A stretch of DNA of 9,105 bases from an uncultured Kiloniellales bacterium (GCA_937974415.1 CALJXB010000194.1:1-9105); one strand, 5' to 3'; numbered from the stretch's first letter, positions 1 to 7,158 are shown. The notes: a model not told the origin generated them from the sequence alone. Numbers and translations: made by a program.

Positions 1-1
1 G

Positions 2-1033
2 CAAGAGCAACTGGCGGCACGGGACGCCGACCTCGGCCGCGTCGAGGCGCAGGCTGCTAGCCAGGCATCGGCCCTGACGGAGGCCGGGGCGGAGCTCGGC
101 CGGCTGGAACGTCAAATCGCGGCCTTGCAGGGCGCCGTCGGCGAGGCCGACAGCGCCAAGGCGGCCGTGACCGCCGCCCAGGAAGAGGCCCGGACCGAGT
201 CCGCCCGCGCCGCTCAGGCCGAGGCCGCTGCCGCGGCCGCCCAGGAGACCGCCGCCGCGGCGCGGCAGGACCTGGCCGACCGCGAGGCGGAGCTGGCGAG
301 TTTGCGCGACGAGCTGCGCGCGCTGCGCCAAAAGAGCCAAGCGTCGGCCCAATCCGCGACCGCCTCGCCCCCATCCCGCGCTTCGACTTGGCGCGCGGAC
401 TGGCTGGCGCCGGTCCTCGCGGCTTTGCTCCTGGCCGGCGGCCTGGCGGCTCTGCTGGCTGTTTCGCGCCGCCGCCAAGCGGGCCGCGCGCCGGTCGGCC
501 AGGAGACTCAGAGTGCGAGCCGGAGAGCGAGCGAAGCCCGGCCAAAGACCGCCCCAGAGCCGCGTCCGGCAGCCGCCGTCGAGCCGCCGGCCGCGCCGCG
601 GCCTGTCCGGGTCCGGGCCCCCGTCGAGGACATCCCAGTCGAGAACGTCCCTGCCGTGCGGCCCGTTCCACGGCCGGCGACAGACCGCCCCACTCCAGCG
701 GCGACCGTGACCTCTGCCACCATCGTCGAGGCCGTCAGACGCCAAGACTGGGCCTCGGCCGACGCTCAATTCTCCCAGCTTTCGGGCGTCTCGTCGCCCG
801 GGCTGAAGGACCTTCTCGAGGACCCGAGCGGCGAATTGCTGGCCCTGGCCTGCCGCGCCGCCGATCTCGACCGCCTGACCTTTGCCGCCCTCTATCTACT
901 GCAAGGTCAAGGCCGCGCCGTGGCCGACCCGGAGGTGGTGGCCGGCGCCATGGGCCTGTTCGAGAAAACCGGCCCGGCCGAGGCTCAGCGAAGGCTCGCG
1001 GAGCGCCGCGACAACGGCTCCCTCTCGGCTTGA
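2..1033 (+). CDS. Membrane-anchored coiled-coil protein, 5'-truncated by window edge
   Basis: The reading frame is open from base 2 with no convincing start inside the window, so the gene begins upstream; 343 residues are visible. Residues 1 to about 115 are Ala/Glu/Arg/Gln-rich with heptad-like spacing and read as a long coiled coil. One hydrophobic segment (about residues 134-154, beginning WLAPVLAALL) is followed by SRRR, as expected of a single transmembrane helix. A Pro/Ala/Arg-rich linker follows (about 160-235). A compact C-terminal domain (about 237-343) contains EAVRRQDWASAD and LLEDPSGELLALACRAADLDR. I do not recognise the family. The layout, coiled coil, membrane anchor, disordered linker, small helical domain, suggests a scaffold or envelope-associated protein, but this is inference. 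The O-methyltransferase starts 89 bases downstream on the same strand, so co-transcription is possible. The TTG at 125 is in frame but lies inside the coiled coil and is unlikely to be the true start. Confidence 0.8.
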   Translation, partial: QEQLAARDADLGRVEAQAASQASALTEAGAELGRLERQIAALQGAVGEADSAKAAVTAAQEEARTESARAAQAEAAAAAAQETAAAARQDLADREAELASLRDELRALRQKSQASAQSATASPPSRASTWRADWLAPVLAALLLAGGLAALLAVSRRRQAGRAPVGQETQSASRRASEARPKTAPEPRPAAAVEPPAAPRPVRVRAPVEDIPVENVPAVRPVPRPATDRPTPAATVTSATIVEAVRRQDWASADAQFSQLSGVSSPGLKDLLEDPSGELLALACRAADLDRLTFAALYLLQGQGRAVADPEVVAGAMGLFEKTGPAEAQRRLAERRDNGSLSA

Positions 1034-1122
1034 CGCCGTCGCGCAAGACGCTTGGCAGACCCCGCGCAACGCCGTAAACACAAGAGGTTCTGCGGCGCCA
1101 TTTCCCTGGAGTTAGTCACGCC

Positions 1123-1785
1123 ATGTCCCGGCAAACCCTCACCTTGAGCGACGACCTCTACGACTATCTGCTGGGGGTGTCCTTGCGCGAGCCGCCGCTC
1201 TTGGCCCGCCTGCGCGAAGAAACCGCAGAGATGCCTCTCGCGGTCATGCAGATTTCCCCCGAACAGGGCCAGTTCATGGCGCTATTGGCGGAGCTGATCG
1301 GCGCTCGCCGGGTGCTCGAAGTGGGTACCTTCACCGGCTACAGCGCGCTTGCGGTGGCGCTCGCCCTGCCGGCGGACGGCCGCATCGTCGCCTGCGACGT
1401 CAACGAGGACACGACGGCCGTCGCCCGGCGCTATTGGGCCGAGGCCGGCGTGGCGGACAAGATCGAGCTGCGCCTCGGGCCGGCCGTCGACACCCTGGAG
1501 GCCCTGCTCGCCGAGGGCGGCGGCGAGACCTTCGACTTCGCCTTCATCGACGCCGACAAGGTCAACTACGACGCCTACTACGAGGGCGCGCTGGCGCTGT
1601 TGCGCCAAGGCGGCCTCATGGTGATCGACAACGTGCTGTGGAGCGGCGCCGTCGCCGATCCGGAGCGCCAGGACGCCGACACCTCTGCCCTACGTGCCCT
1701 CAACGCCAAGCTGCACGACGATCAACGGATCAGCCTGTCGCTGCTTCCGGTCAGTGACGGCATCACCTTGGCGCGAAAACGGTGA
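1123..1785 (+). CDS. Class I SAM-dependent O-methyltransferase (caffeoyl-CoA OMT-like family)
   Basis: A 220-residue protein of normal length for the bacterial Methyltransf_3 family, which transfers methyl from S-adenosylmethionine to hydroxyls of catechol-like substrates, usually with a divalent metal. Motif I, VLEVGTFTGYS, is at residues 64-74. An acidic strand end (ACDVNED, about 90-96) should contact the SAM ribose. FIDADK (141-146) and IDNVLWSG (168-175) carry the Asp and Asp-Asn positions (D143, D169, N170) that bind metal in this family. The protein appears intact and cytoplasmic, with no signal peptide. The ATG at 1123 has a GGAG 11 bases upstream (1108-1111), a rather long spacing, but the N-terminus MSRQTLTLSDDLYDYLLGVS matches how such proteins begin. 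The substrate cannot be told from the sequence, and the neighbours suggest no pathway. Confidence 0.93.
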   Translation: MSRQTLTLSDDLYDYLLGVSLREPPLLARLREETAEMPLAVMQISPEQGQFMALLAELIGARRVLEVGTFTGYSALAVALALPADGRIVACDVNEDTTAVARRYWAEAGVADKIELRLGPAVDTLEALLAEGGGETFDFAFIDADKVNYDAYYEGALALLRQGGLMVIDNVLWSGAVADPERQDADTSALRALNAKLHDDQRISLSLLPVSDGITLARKR

Positions 1786-1960
1786 GACTTCGATCCAGGC
1801 ATCAAGAGAACGTGATTCTGAAAAAGCGCTAGGCGGCCTGCGACCTAACGTGGTTAACGAAACTTCAAGCCATTCTTAAGCTCCTCTTCATGCCCCCATG
1901 GGAAACTTGGTTTCTCGGCCTCGGCACGCCGTCGAGGCCACAGACCCCGTGAGGCCCGTA

Positions 1961-2257
1961 ATGTTGAAGTCCCTGGTGTTCGGCTCCGCTCTCGTCCTGG
2001 TGTCTGCCTCGGCGCTCGCCGCGCCGCAGTGCAATACTCGGGAGACCGTGCTGGATTTGCTCTCGGAGAAGTATTCCGAAGCGCCGATCGCCGTGGGCGT
2101 TGCCAACAACGGCGGGCTCGTGGAGGTCCTTTCGACCGGCGACGGCGAGACCTGGTCGATCATCATCACCTCGCCCAAGGGCATGTCCTGCCTGGTCGCG
2201 GCCGGCGAAGGCTGGCGCATGTTCGAGGGACAGCTCGCCCTGGAACCGGAGGCCTGA
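1961..2257 (+). CDS. Small exported two-cysteine protein, unknown function
   Basis: A 98-residue protein. Residues 1-21 (MLKSLVFGSALVLVSASALA) form a typical signal peptide with cleavage near ALA-AP; no lipobox cysteine sits at the +1 position. The mature part holds two cysteines (C24 and C77) that could form a disulfide in the periplasm, and the conserved-looking stretches YSEAPIAVGVANNGG, GDGETWSIIITSP and SCLVAAGEGW. I recall proteins of this pattern as a widespread hypothetical family in alphaproteobacteria with no assigned role. The frame is open upstream to an ATG at 1898, but starting there would put about 21 polar residues before the signal peptide. The ATG at 1961, with a GAGG at 1951-1954, is therefore preferred. 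The gene converges with the DUF192 gene, with 40 bases between the two stops. Confidence 0.8.
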   Translation: MLKSLVFGSALVLVSASALAAPQCNTRETVLDLLSEKYSEAPIAVGVANNGGLVEVLSTGDGETWSIIITSPKGMSCLVAAGEGWRMFEGQLALEPEA

Positions 2258-2297
2258 GCAGCCCCCTTTGCCGCCAGACGACGCAGGTTAGGCCTGA

Positions 2298-2792
2298 CTA
2301 AGGTTGCTCTTCGAAAGCCGGGTGGACGACCCGATCGCCCGGCCGAATCCCTAAACGACTTGCCATCCCCCCATTGATCTCGAGCACGGCGCGCACCCGC
2401 TCGCCCGAGGAAATCGTCGTGAGCGACAAGGGCACCGTCCGCTCGGCGATCTTCACGACGATCCCGTCCTCGGCGATGAACAGCATGTCGAGCGGGATCA
2501 GGGTGTTCTTCATCCACATGGAAACCTCGCGCGCCGGGCGATAGAGGAAGAGCATGCCGGCGTCGGCGGCCAGATTCTGGCGGTACATCAGGCCCTGGGA
2601 CTGCTGCTGGGGGCTGGCGGCGAGCTCGATGTCGAACGCCAGCTCCGCGCCCTCGGCCGTGTGCAGGATCAAGCCGTCGCGCTCGAAAGTGGCCAAGCCC
2701 TGCTGAGCCTCTGCCGGGCCCGCGCCGACCGCCAACCAGCCGAGGACCAGGGCAAATAATACGCCGCGCATGTGGCCAAACCGTGAGTTCAT
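2298..2792 (-). CDS. Exported DUF192 family protein
   Basis: A 164-residue protein. A signal peptide covers about residues 1-29, with a hydrophobic core VLFALVLGWLAVGAG and likely cleavage after AEA. The DUF192 domain fills residues 38-160 and shows the family's signatures: GLMYR (67-71), GMLFLY (79-84), MWMKNT (92-97), LDMLFI (101-106), VLEINGG (136-142) and a closing GIRPGD (148-153). The biochemical role of DUF192 is not established; members are small, mostly beta, and often exported. An alternative start at Met8 (2771) would give a more classical short n-region and cannot be excluded. The start codon lies six bases after the stop of the deacetylase-like gene, so the two are probably one transcript and may rely on translational coupling. 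Nothing appears truncated. Confidence 0.9.
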   Translation of the reverse strand: MNSRFGHMRGVLFALVLGWLAVGAGPAEAQQGLATFERDGLILHTAEGAELAFDIELAASPQQQSQGLMYRQNLAADAGMLFLYRPAREVSMWMKNTLIPLDMLFIAEDGIVVKIAERTVPLSLTTISSGERVRAVLEINGGMASRLGIRPGDRVVHPAFEEQP

Positions 2793-2798
2793 GGCGCT

Positions 2799-3953
2799 CT
2801 AGTCCTGCAAAACCAGGGCCGCCACGCGGCGCACCTCGGGGCGGACCGGCTGGCGGCTTGTCGGATCGGCAAGGCTGGTGAACCAGTGCTCCGGCGGATT
2901 CCGCCCCTTGCTGTGGCGCCAATGGAGCGCGCGCAGGACGGCCTCGGCCTCGGGCAGTAGCCGCTCCGGCATCTCGCGGCCGTTCAGCAGGCCCCAGACA
3001 CCGGTCCAGCAGCGGGCCACTGACCAGGGATTGTAGCCGCCGCCGCCCAACACCAGAAGCCGCGGCGCCAGGTGCCGGACCGCCGCGACGACGCGCCACA
3101 AGGCGCGGTTGGTCAGCGCCAGCTTGCTCTGGGGGTCGTCGTCCAAGGCATCGGCACCGCCTTGCAGCACCACCGCCTCCGGCGCGAAGGCATGGGCCAG
3201 CGGCAAGACCGCCTCGTCCAAGAGGAAGGCCATCTCGTCGTCGTGGAAGCCGGGCGGCACCGGCAGGTTGCGGGCCGCGCCGCCGGCCCGGTCGCACACA
3301 GTCCCTGCGCCGCACCCGATGCCGGCCTTGTCGCCGTCCGCCCCTCCAAGAGTCGTCATGGGCCAACGGCCGGACTCGTGGATTGAAACGGTCAGGACCC
3401 TGGGATCTTCCGCGAAGGCCGCCTGGACCCCGTCGCCGTGATGGGCGTCGACGTCGAGATAGAAGATGCGGCCCACGCCCTCGTCAAGCAGCCGCAGGAT
3501 GGCCAGCGCCGGGTCGTTGAAGTAGCAGAATCCGCTCGCCCGGTCGGGCCGGCCGTGATGGGTGCCGCCGGCCGGATTGTAAACCGTCCCGCCGTCGCGG
3601 ATCAGCGCGGCGCCGAGCAGGGAGCCGCCGCAGGCGGTCGCCGGCCGGCGAAAAATCTCCGGAAACATTGGGTTGCCGTTGCAGCCGATGTTGTAGCGCC
3701 GGCGCCGCTCGCGGCTGACGCTCTGGGCGGACTCGGCCGCCACCAGGGCGGCGATGTAGTCGCGGTCGTGAAAGCGGGCGAGTTCATCGGGCCTCGCCAC
3801 GGGACTGTCGAGATACTGATCGTTCGGCAGCCAGCCGAGCGCGCGTGAGAGATCGATCACCGTGGAGACCCGGGGGATTGCCAGGGGATGGCCGGTGCCG
3901 TAGCGCGAGCGGCGGTAGATCTCGCTGCCGATGAAGCGGGGCGCGTCGAGCAT
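2799..3953 (-). CDS. Histone deacetylase superfamily zinc hydrolase
   Basis: A 384-residue zinc-dependent deacetylase of the arginase/HDAC fold; bacterial members act on acetylated lysines, acetylpolyamines or similar amides in the cytoplasm. With numbering from the preferred start, the active-site landmarks are the His pair THHG (H132-H133), GFCYFND (141-147), the metal-binding DVDAHHGDG (D167, D169, H171), GGADAL (D268), and GGGGY with the catalytic-type Tyr (Y307). All expected catalytic positions are present, so activity is likely. The frame extends upstream to an ATG at 4007. The ATG at 3953 is preferred because a GGGAGG lies 13 bases before it (slightly long) and because the protein then begins MLDAPRFIGSEIYRRSRYG, directly at the recognisable family N-terminus. 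It is the first gene of a two-gene unit with the DUF192 gene. The natural substrate is unknown; AcuC-like or acetylpolyamine hydrolase roles are both possible. Confidence 0.92.
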   Translation of the reverse strand: MLDAPRFIGSEIYRRSRYGTGHPLAIPRVSTVIDLSRALGWLPNDQYLDSPVARPDELARFHDRDYIAALVAAESAQSVSRERRRRYNIGCNGNPMFPEIFRRPATACGGSLLGAALIRDGGTVYNPAGGTHHGRPDRASGFCYFNDPALAILRLLDEGVGRIFYLDVDAHHGDGVQAAFAEDPRVLTVSIHESGRWPMTTLGGADGDKAGIGCGAGTVCDRAGGAARNLPVPPGFHDDEMAFLLDEAVLPLAHAFAPEAVVLQGGADALDDDPQSKLALTNRALWRVVAAVRHLAPRLLVLGGGGYNPWSVARCWTGVWGLLNGREMPERLLPEAEAVLRALHWRHSKGRNPPEHWFTSLADPTSRQPVRPEVRRVAALVLQD

Positions 3954-3966
3954 CGGGGTCTCAGGT

Positions 3967-3972
3967 CCTCCC
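3967..3972 (-). promoter_or_regulatory. Ribosome binding site, deacetylase-like gene
   Basis: On the minus strand this reads GGGAGG, 13 bases before the ATG at 3953. The spacing is longer than usual, but no comparable site precedes the alternative ATG at 4007, so it favours the shorter protein. Confidence 0.45.
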
Positions 3973-4125
3973 GCACCCAGAATAGAAACACCGGTGGGCA
4001 AAGCCAATGCCGCCGCCGGTGTCCTGCGACATTAGCGCTCTGGGTCAAAAGGCGACTAAATCGAAGCCGGCCAGTCTCTTTCGCTTCGTGATCGCATCTC
4101 GGACGAAAATCGCGCCCTTCGTTGC

Positions 4126-4249
4126 CGCCTGCTCTTGCAGGGTGAGCTGTCGTGACCTGAGCCAAAGCCGACATCCCAATTTCGATGCCAGCTGTTGGGG
4201 GAAGACCAGACGTTGCTTTTCGGAGGCTGTCAGGACCGTTCCTAGCCAA
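4126..4249 (+). repeat. Dispersed repeat, copy A
   Basis: This stretch aligns without gaps to 8869-8992. By hand count, 76 of 90 positions match over 4160-4249, and about 23 of 38 over the left flank 4126-4159. The 3' half also matches 8157-8221. The most conserved block, GGCTGTCAGGACCGTT with TAGCCAA at its end, is nearly the same in all three copies. It lies in the 398-base gap between the deacetylase-like gene start (3953) and the exported protein gene (4352). The rest of that gap shows no gene. The repeat is unlike any insertion-sequence end I know and resembles the degenerate palindromic intergenic repeats seen in some alphaproteobacterial genomes. Confidence 0.8.
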
Positions 4250-4258
4250 GGAGCGGTC
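4234..4258 (+). other. Hairpin with 9-bp stem and TAGCCAA loop
   Basis: GACCGTTCC (4234-4242) pairs with GGAGCGGTC (4250-4258) over nine positions, including one G-U pair, around the loop TAGCCAA. It sits at the right end of repeat copy A. No T-run follows, so it is not an obvious intrinsic terminator. In copy B the corresponding arms still pair over six inner positions; in copy C the right arm is lost. Confidence 0.6.
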
Positions 4259-4336
4259 GTTAACCTCTCTGCAATCTCAAAGAGACTCTGGCACATAACA
4301 TGTCCGCGGATAATACTGCGGGAACCGAGATGACAC

Positions 4337-4344
4337 GGAGGAGG
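4337..4344 (+). promoter_or_regulatory. Strong ribosome binding site
   Basis: GGAGGAGG ends seven bases before the ATG at 4352, an ideal Shine-Dalgarno match and spacing. It fixes the start of the exported protein gene and suggests efficient translation. Confidence 0.75.
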
Positions 4345-4351
4345 ACGAGGC

Positions 4352-5131
4352 ATGAGAGGTCTCTGCGCCGTTTTTGTGATTGGCCTAGCGATGGCCCTAA
4401 TTGGCGGCCCAACATTCGCCCAAGATAGCGACGCCAAACCAATAGAACTTTCAAAAGCCGAGCGCGCCGAGATCGAGAATTTCTTGGGCGAAGGTGTTGT
4501 GGGCAAGGCGGTGGCGGGGGATCCAATCGCCGACACGGCCAAGTTCTTTCCCTTCGAGCCCGGCCGTTGGACCTTTCGGTTCACGAGCGGCGAAAACAAG
4601 GGCAAGACCCAGGAGCAGAGCTTCAAGACAATGAAGAAGGACGAGTCCGGTGCGACCGGGCGTTACCAGAACGGCAAGGATCAGGTCGACTTCCTGATTC
4701 GCTCCAAGGATGGCGGCATCTCGGTGGTGAGCGAGCAGGATGCCAAACAAGGGGTCATCTCACGCTTTTCGCCGCCCGAGCCGATCTATGTCGGCGGCCT
4801 GAAGCCGGGCGACAGCAAGAAGTTCAAGGTCGACGTCAAAGTCTACGATCTCAGCGACCCAAAGGATGTCACCCATAGCGGCTCCCTCGATCTGACATAC
4901 AGCTATGTCGGGGCCTTTGAAGTGACGGTGCCGGCCGGAACCTACAAAGCAGCCCTCATCAGATCGGATTACAACGGCAAGGTTGGGCCGGCCTCCGTCG
5001 AGGACACGCAGTACCGCTTCCTTGCCCAAGGGGTTGGGGTGGTCGCCATGATCGAGAAGAAGGATATCTCCGCGGTGCTCATCTATCACGACCACTCGAA
5101 ATACGGCAAAGTCTTGATGAAGAGCAATTGA
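4352..5131 (+). CDS. Exported protein of unknown function
   Basis: A 259-residue protein. Residues 1-23 are a signal peptide (VFVIGLAMALIGGPTFA) with likely cleavage before QDS, so the product is probably periplasmic. After a charged helix (about 30-60), the rest looks mostly beta: FEPGRWTFRFTSGENKGKTQE (about 68-88), PPEPIYVGGLKPGD (141-154), and a C-terminal half with LTYSYVGAFEVTVPAGTYKAALIRSDY (181-207) and QYRFLAQGVGVVAMIEK (220-236). The phrase VTVPAGTYKA is reminiscent of exported beta-rich families such as DUF3108, but that is resemblance by eye, not an assignment. The mature part has no cysteine and no recognisable catalytic motif. The start is secure because of the GGAGGAGG at 4337. 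The gene stands alone, between repeat copy A and the convergent cyclase gene 229 bases away. Its composition is less GC-rich than the genes to the left. Confidence 0.85.
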   Translation: MRGLCAVFVIGLAMALIGGPTFAQDSDAKPIELSKAERAEIENFLGEGVVGKAVAGDPIADTAKFFPFEPGRWTFRFTSGENKGKTQEQSFKTMKKDESGATGRYQNGKDQVDFLIRSKDGGISVVSEQDAKQGVISRFSPPEPIYVGGLKPGDSKKFKVDVKVYDLSDPKDVTHSGSLDLTYSYVGAFEVTVPAGTYKAALIRSDYNGKVGPASVEDTQYRFLAQGVGVVAMIEKKDISAVLIYHDHSKYGKVLMKSN

Positions 5132-5196
5132 CCGGCAAGCCGGTTCCAAGGGCGGCTTCGGGTCATCTCCTGCCTATCACGCAGCTCAATGCGAGC

Positions 5197-5225
5197 GTCT
5201 GTTCTTGAGCGCTTAGCTGTCATTC
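5197..5225 (+). repeat. Degenerate fragment related to the repeat's left part
   Basis: This segment matches the left part of the repeat without gaps, at 19 of 27 positions against copy A (from 4128) and 19 of 29 against copy C (from 8869). It lies in the 229-base gap between the convergent exported protein and cyclase genes. The match is short and could be partly chance; the same gap has a TTCGGGTCAT (5157-5166) that recurs at 7235-7244. Confidence 0.35.
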
Positions 5226-5360
5226 CGGCGCCAACTGAGCCGTTCGCGGCCCCACCGTCCGAAGACCGCTCGAAAGCAGCCGTTCTGGGACCCAGGCTGG
5301 AAGGGCAAGGAATAGCCAAGAAGAGACATTGAGGGCTTGCCCAGATCACCTACGATACAG

Positions 5361-7148
5361 TTATTCGAGCCCAGCTGTTCTCAGCTGGTCCAGCAAACGC
5401 TCTAAGTGCTTTGGATCTTTATAGGGCTGCGATTTTGCAAAGGCTGCCAGGCTAAACTCCGGCTTCAACGCCAATACCTTCCGAACAGCCTGCTGAGCCT
5501 CCTCAACATCCCCCAGAGCCACCGCGCAGGCGGCTAGAATCACGTAGGGCTCGGGCTTATTCGGGTCGAGCTGGATCGCGTCCCTTGCCGCAGTTATCGC
5601 CTCCCCATAGCGCTCGGCGCCGTAGTAGGAGCTGGCGAGGACGGCGGGAAAGTACAGCGGGTGAACCGGGCTCAGGCGAAAGGCGTGCTGCGCGTGCTCG
5701 ATGGCGTCGTCGGCGTGTCCAAGGTAGTTAAGGACACCCGCCTTTATAGCGAAAGAGGCTGGGCAGCTGGGGCGGTCGGACACCGCATGATCGGCTTCAG
5801 CCTTAGCCTCGTCAAATTCCCGATTCTGCAGATGCACTTGTGCCAGGATAACGCGCGGATAGCCGGTCACATCGTCCAATTCGATGGCTTTACGCGCCAG
5901 CTCCACCGCCTTTTTCAGCGACTGTTCAGGATCGTCGCTCATCTCAAAGACAGCAGCAACCCAGTGCGCCAGCGCCGCCTCTGCGTAGCCGATGGAAACT
6001 GTAGGCTCAAGCCTAACGATCTCTTCCAGCAGCCGCTGAGCTTCGCGCAGCTCCAGCTTGTTGACCGCCTTCCACAACATACGCTCGCCGTGATAGAGAT
6101 TTTCATGCGCCGCTGGGCTCTTTAAGACCTTCCGCGTGATACGTGCGGTTTCGCCGCTCAGCAGCTTGATGTCCAAGGCGGTCACGATCTCTTCGGTGAT
6201 CTCATCCTGAATGGCGAAGAAGTCGCCGAGGTCGCGCAGCTCGCGGTCGAGTTTGTCGGTCCAGAGATAGCGGCCAGTCGAGACCTCCAGAAGCTCCGCA
6301 TTCACACGGATTCTGGGGCCCAGCTTGCGCACCTGACCGTTGAGCAAGTAGCGCACAGCAAAGCGCTGTCCCAGTTCCTGTGGCGACATATGCTTCGAGC
6401 GCTGCAGAGAGGGCGACTCGTCTTGGATGAGGGTCAGACCGGGCAAGCGGCCCAGCGCGGCTAGGATGCCATTACTCAGGCTGTTGGCGAACTCGTTGCT
6501 TTCAGGGTCGCTACCAAGCGGCTCGAAGGGCTTGACCGCGAGGGTGGGTTCGCTTGCCGGTCTAAAGGCGGCGATCGGGTTGGTTCCGCTGCCTTGCGGC
6601 GGCGGGCTGGGGTCCCGCTGATCTCCAAGAACCCGATAGCTGCGCACTGGCTTTACCAGATTTTTTACCTGCTGTTCACCGAGAAACTCACAGCGCAGTG
6701 ACAGCTTGTTGCCAATGGCATCGTGCACCGAACCGGATAGGCAGATGCCGCCGGGTTCGGCCAAACTCTCCAGGCGCGCGGCCACATTGACACCCTCGCC
6801 GTAAATATCCTCTCCATCGACAATCACATCACCCAGATTGATGCCGATCCGCAGCTCGATGCGGTGATCCGATGCCGAGTCTGCATTGCGCGCGGAGGTT
6901 TGCTGCTGAATCTCCGTTGCGCAGTTCACAGCGTCGAGGACGCTGGCAAACTCTGCTAGTGTGCCGTCTCCCATCAGCTTCACCACGCGGCCCTTGTTGG
7001 TCGCGATAGCGGGCTCGATCACCTCGCCGCGATGCTGTTTCACCGCCCGCAGGGTTCCTGCCTCGTCCGCCTCCATGAGCTGGCTGTACCCCACCACGTC
7101 GGCCATGAGAATGGCAGCAAGTCGACGATTGAGGCTATCCTCGGCCAT
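5361..7148 (-). CDS. Class III adenylate cyclase with TolB-like region and TPRs
   Basis: A 595-residue protein expected to make cyclic AMP from ATP. The cyclase homology domain occupies about residues 8-175. Both metal aspartates are present (D17 in MADVVGYS, D61 in MGDG, 44 apart as in Rv1625c). The adenine-selecting pair is K57 (VVKLMGDG) and D114 (GEDIYGEG), and the transition-state pair is N121 and R125 (NVAARLE). The full set predicts an active, ATP-specific enzyme. A Pro/Ser/Gly linker (178-190) leads to a TolB N-terminal-like region (about 200-335, TLAVKPFEPLGSDPESNEFANSL), then helical TPR-type repeats (about 345-570). I see no transmembrane helix, so the protein is probably cytoplasmic, with the C-terminal two thirds sensing or binding partners. 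Active class III cyclases work as dimers, each site built from both chains. The ATG has CGGAGG five bases upstream. No effector gene is nearby. Confidence 0.93.
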   Translation of the reverse strand: MAEDSLNRRLAAILMADVVGYSQLMEADEAGTLRAVKQHRGEVIEPAIATNKGRVVKLMGDGTLAEFASVLDAVNCATEIQQQTSARNADSASDHRIELRIGINLGDVIVDGEDIYGEGVNVAARLESLAEPGGICLSGSVHDAIGNKLSLRCEFLGEQQVKNLVKPVRSYRVLGDQRDPSPPPQGSGTNPIAAFRPASEPTLAVKPFEPLGSDPESNEFANSLSNGILAALGRLPGLTLIQDESPSLQRSKHMSPQELGQRFAVRYLLNGQVRKLGPRIRVNAELLEVSTGRYLWTDKLDRELRDLGDFFAIQDEITEEIVTALDIKLLSGETARITRKVLKSPAAHENLYHGERMLWKAVNKLELREAQRLLEEIVRLEPTVSIGYAEAALAHWVAAVFEMSDDPEQSLKKAVELARKAIELDDVTGYPRVILAQVHLQNREFDEAKAEADHAVSDRPSCPASFAIKAGVLNYLGHADDAIEHAQHAFRLSPVHPLYFPAVLASSYYGAERYGEAITAARDAIQLDPNKPEPYVILAACAVALGDVEEAQQAVRKVLALKPEFSLAAFAKSQPYKDPKHLERLLDQLRTAGLE

Positions 7149-7153
7149 GTTGG

Positions 7154-7158
7154 CCTCC
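7154..7158 (-). promoter_or_regulatory. Ribosome binding site, cyclase gene
   Basis: On the minus strand this reads GGAGG, five bases before the ATG at 7148. It supports that start. Confidence 0.65.

Noticed and set aside
57..1077. Several long alternative frames on both strands over the first kilobase
   Set aside because: All give Arg/Pro/Ala-rich low-complexity translations; only the frame from base 2 shows a coiled coil, membrane helix and folded domain.
1853..1880. TTAAC and TTAAG upstream of the small exported protein as a CtrA site
   Set aside because: The two TTAA halves are about 18 bases apart, whereas the CtrA motif needs seven.
1888..3366. A 492-codon open frame on the minus strand across three genes
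   Set aside because: It is a GC-driven shadow. It overlaps the deacetylase-like, DUF192 and small exported genes in other frames, and its translation is Arg/Gly/Pro-rich with no domain.
4289..4314. TGGCAC (4289-4294) as a sigma-54 site, or GATAAT (4309-4314) as a -10 box for the exported protein gene
   Set aside because: No TTGC element follows TGGCAC at the required spacing, and no TTGACA-like hexamer lies 16-18 bases before GATAAT.
5130..5145. ACCGG/CCGGT hairpin just after the exported protein stop as a terminator
   Set aside because: The stem is only five pairs and no T-run follows.
5303..5342. GGGCAAG and CTTGCCC as a terminator for the cyclase gene
   Set aside because: The arms are seven bases with a 26-base loop and no T-run on the minus strand, too weak to call.
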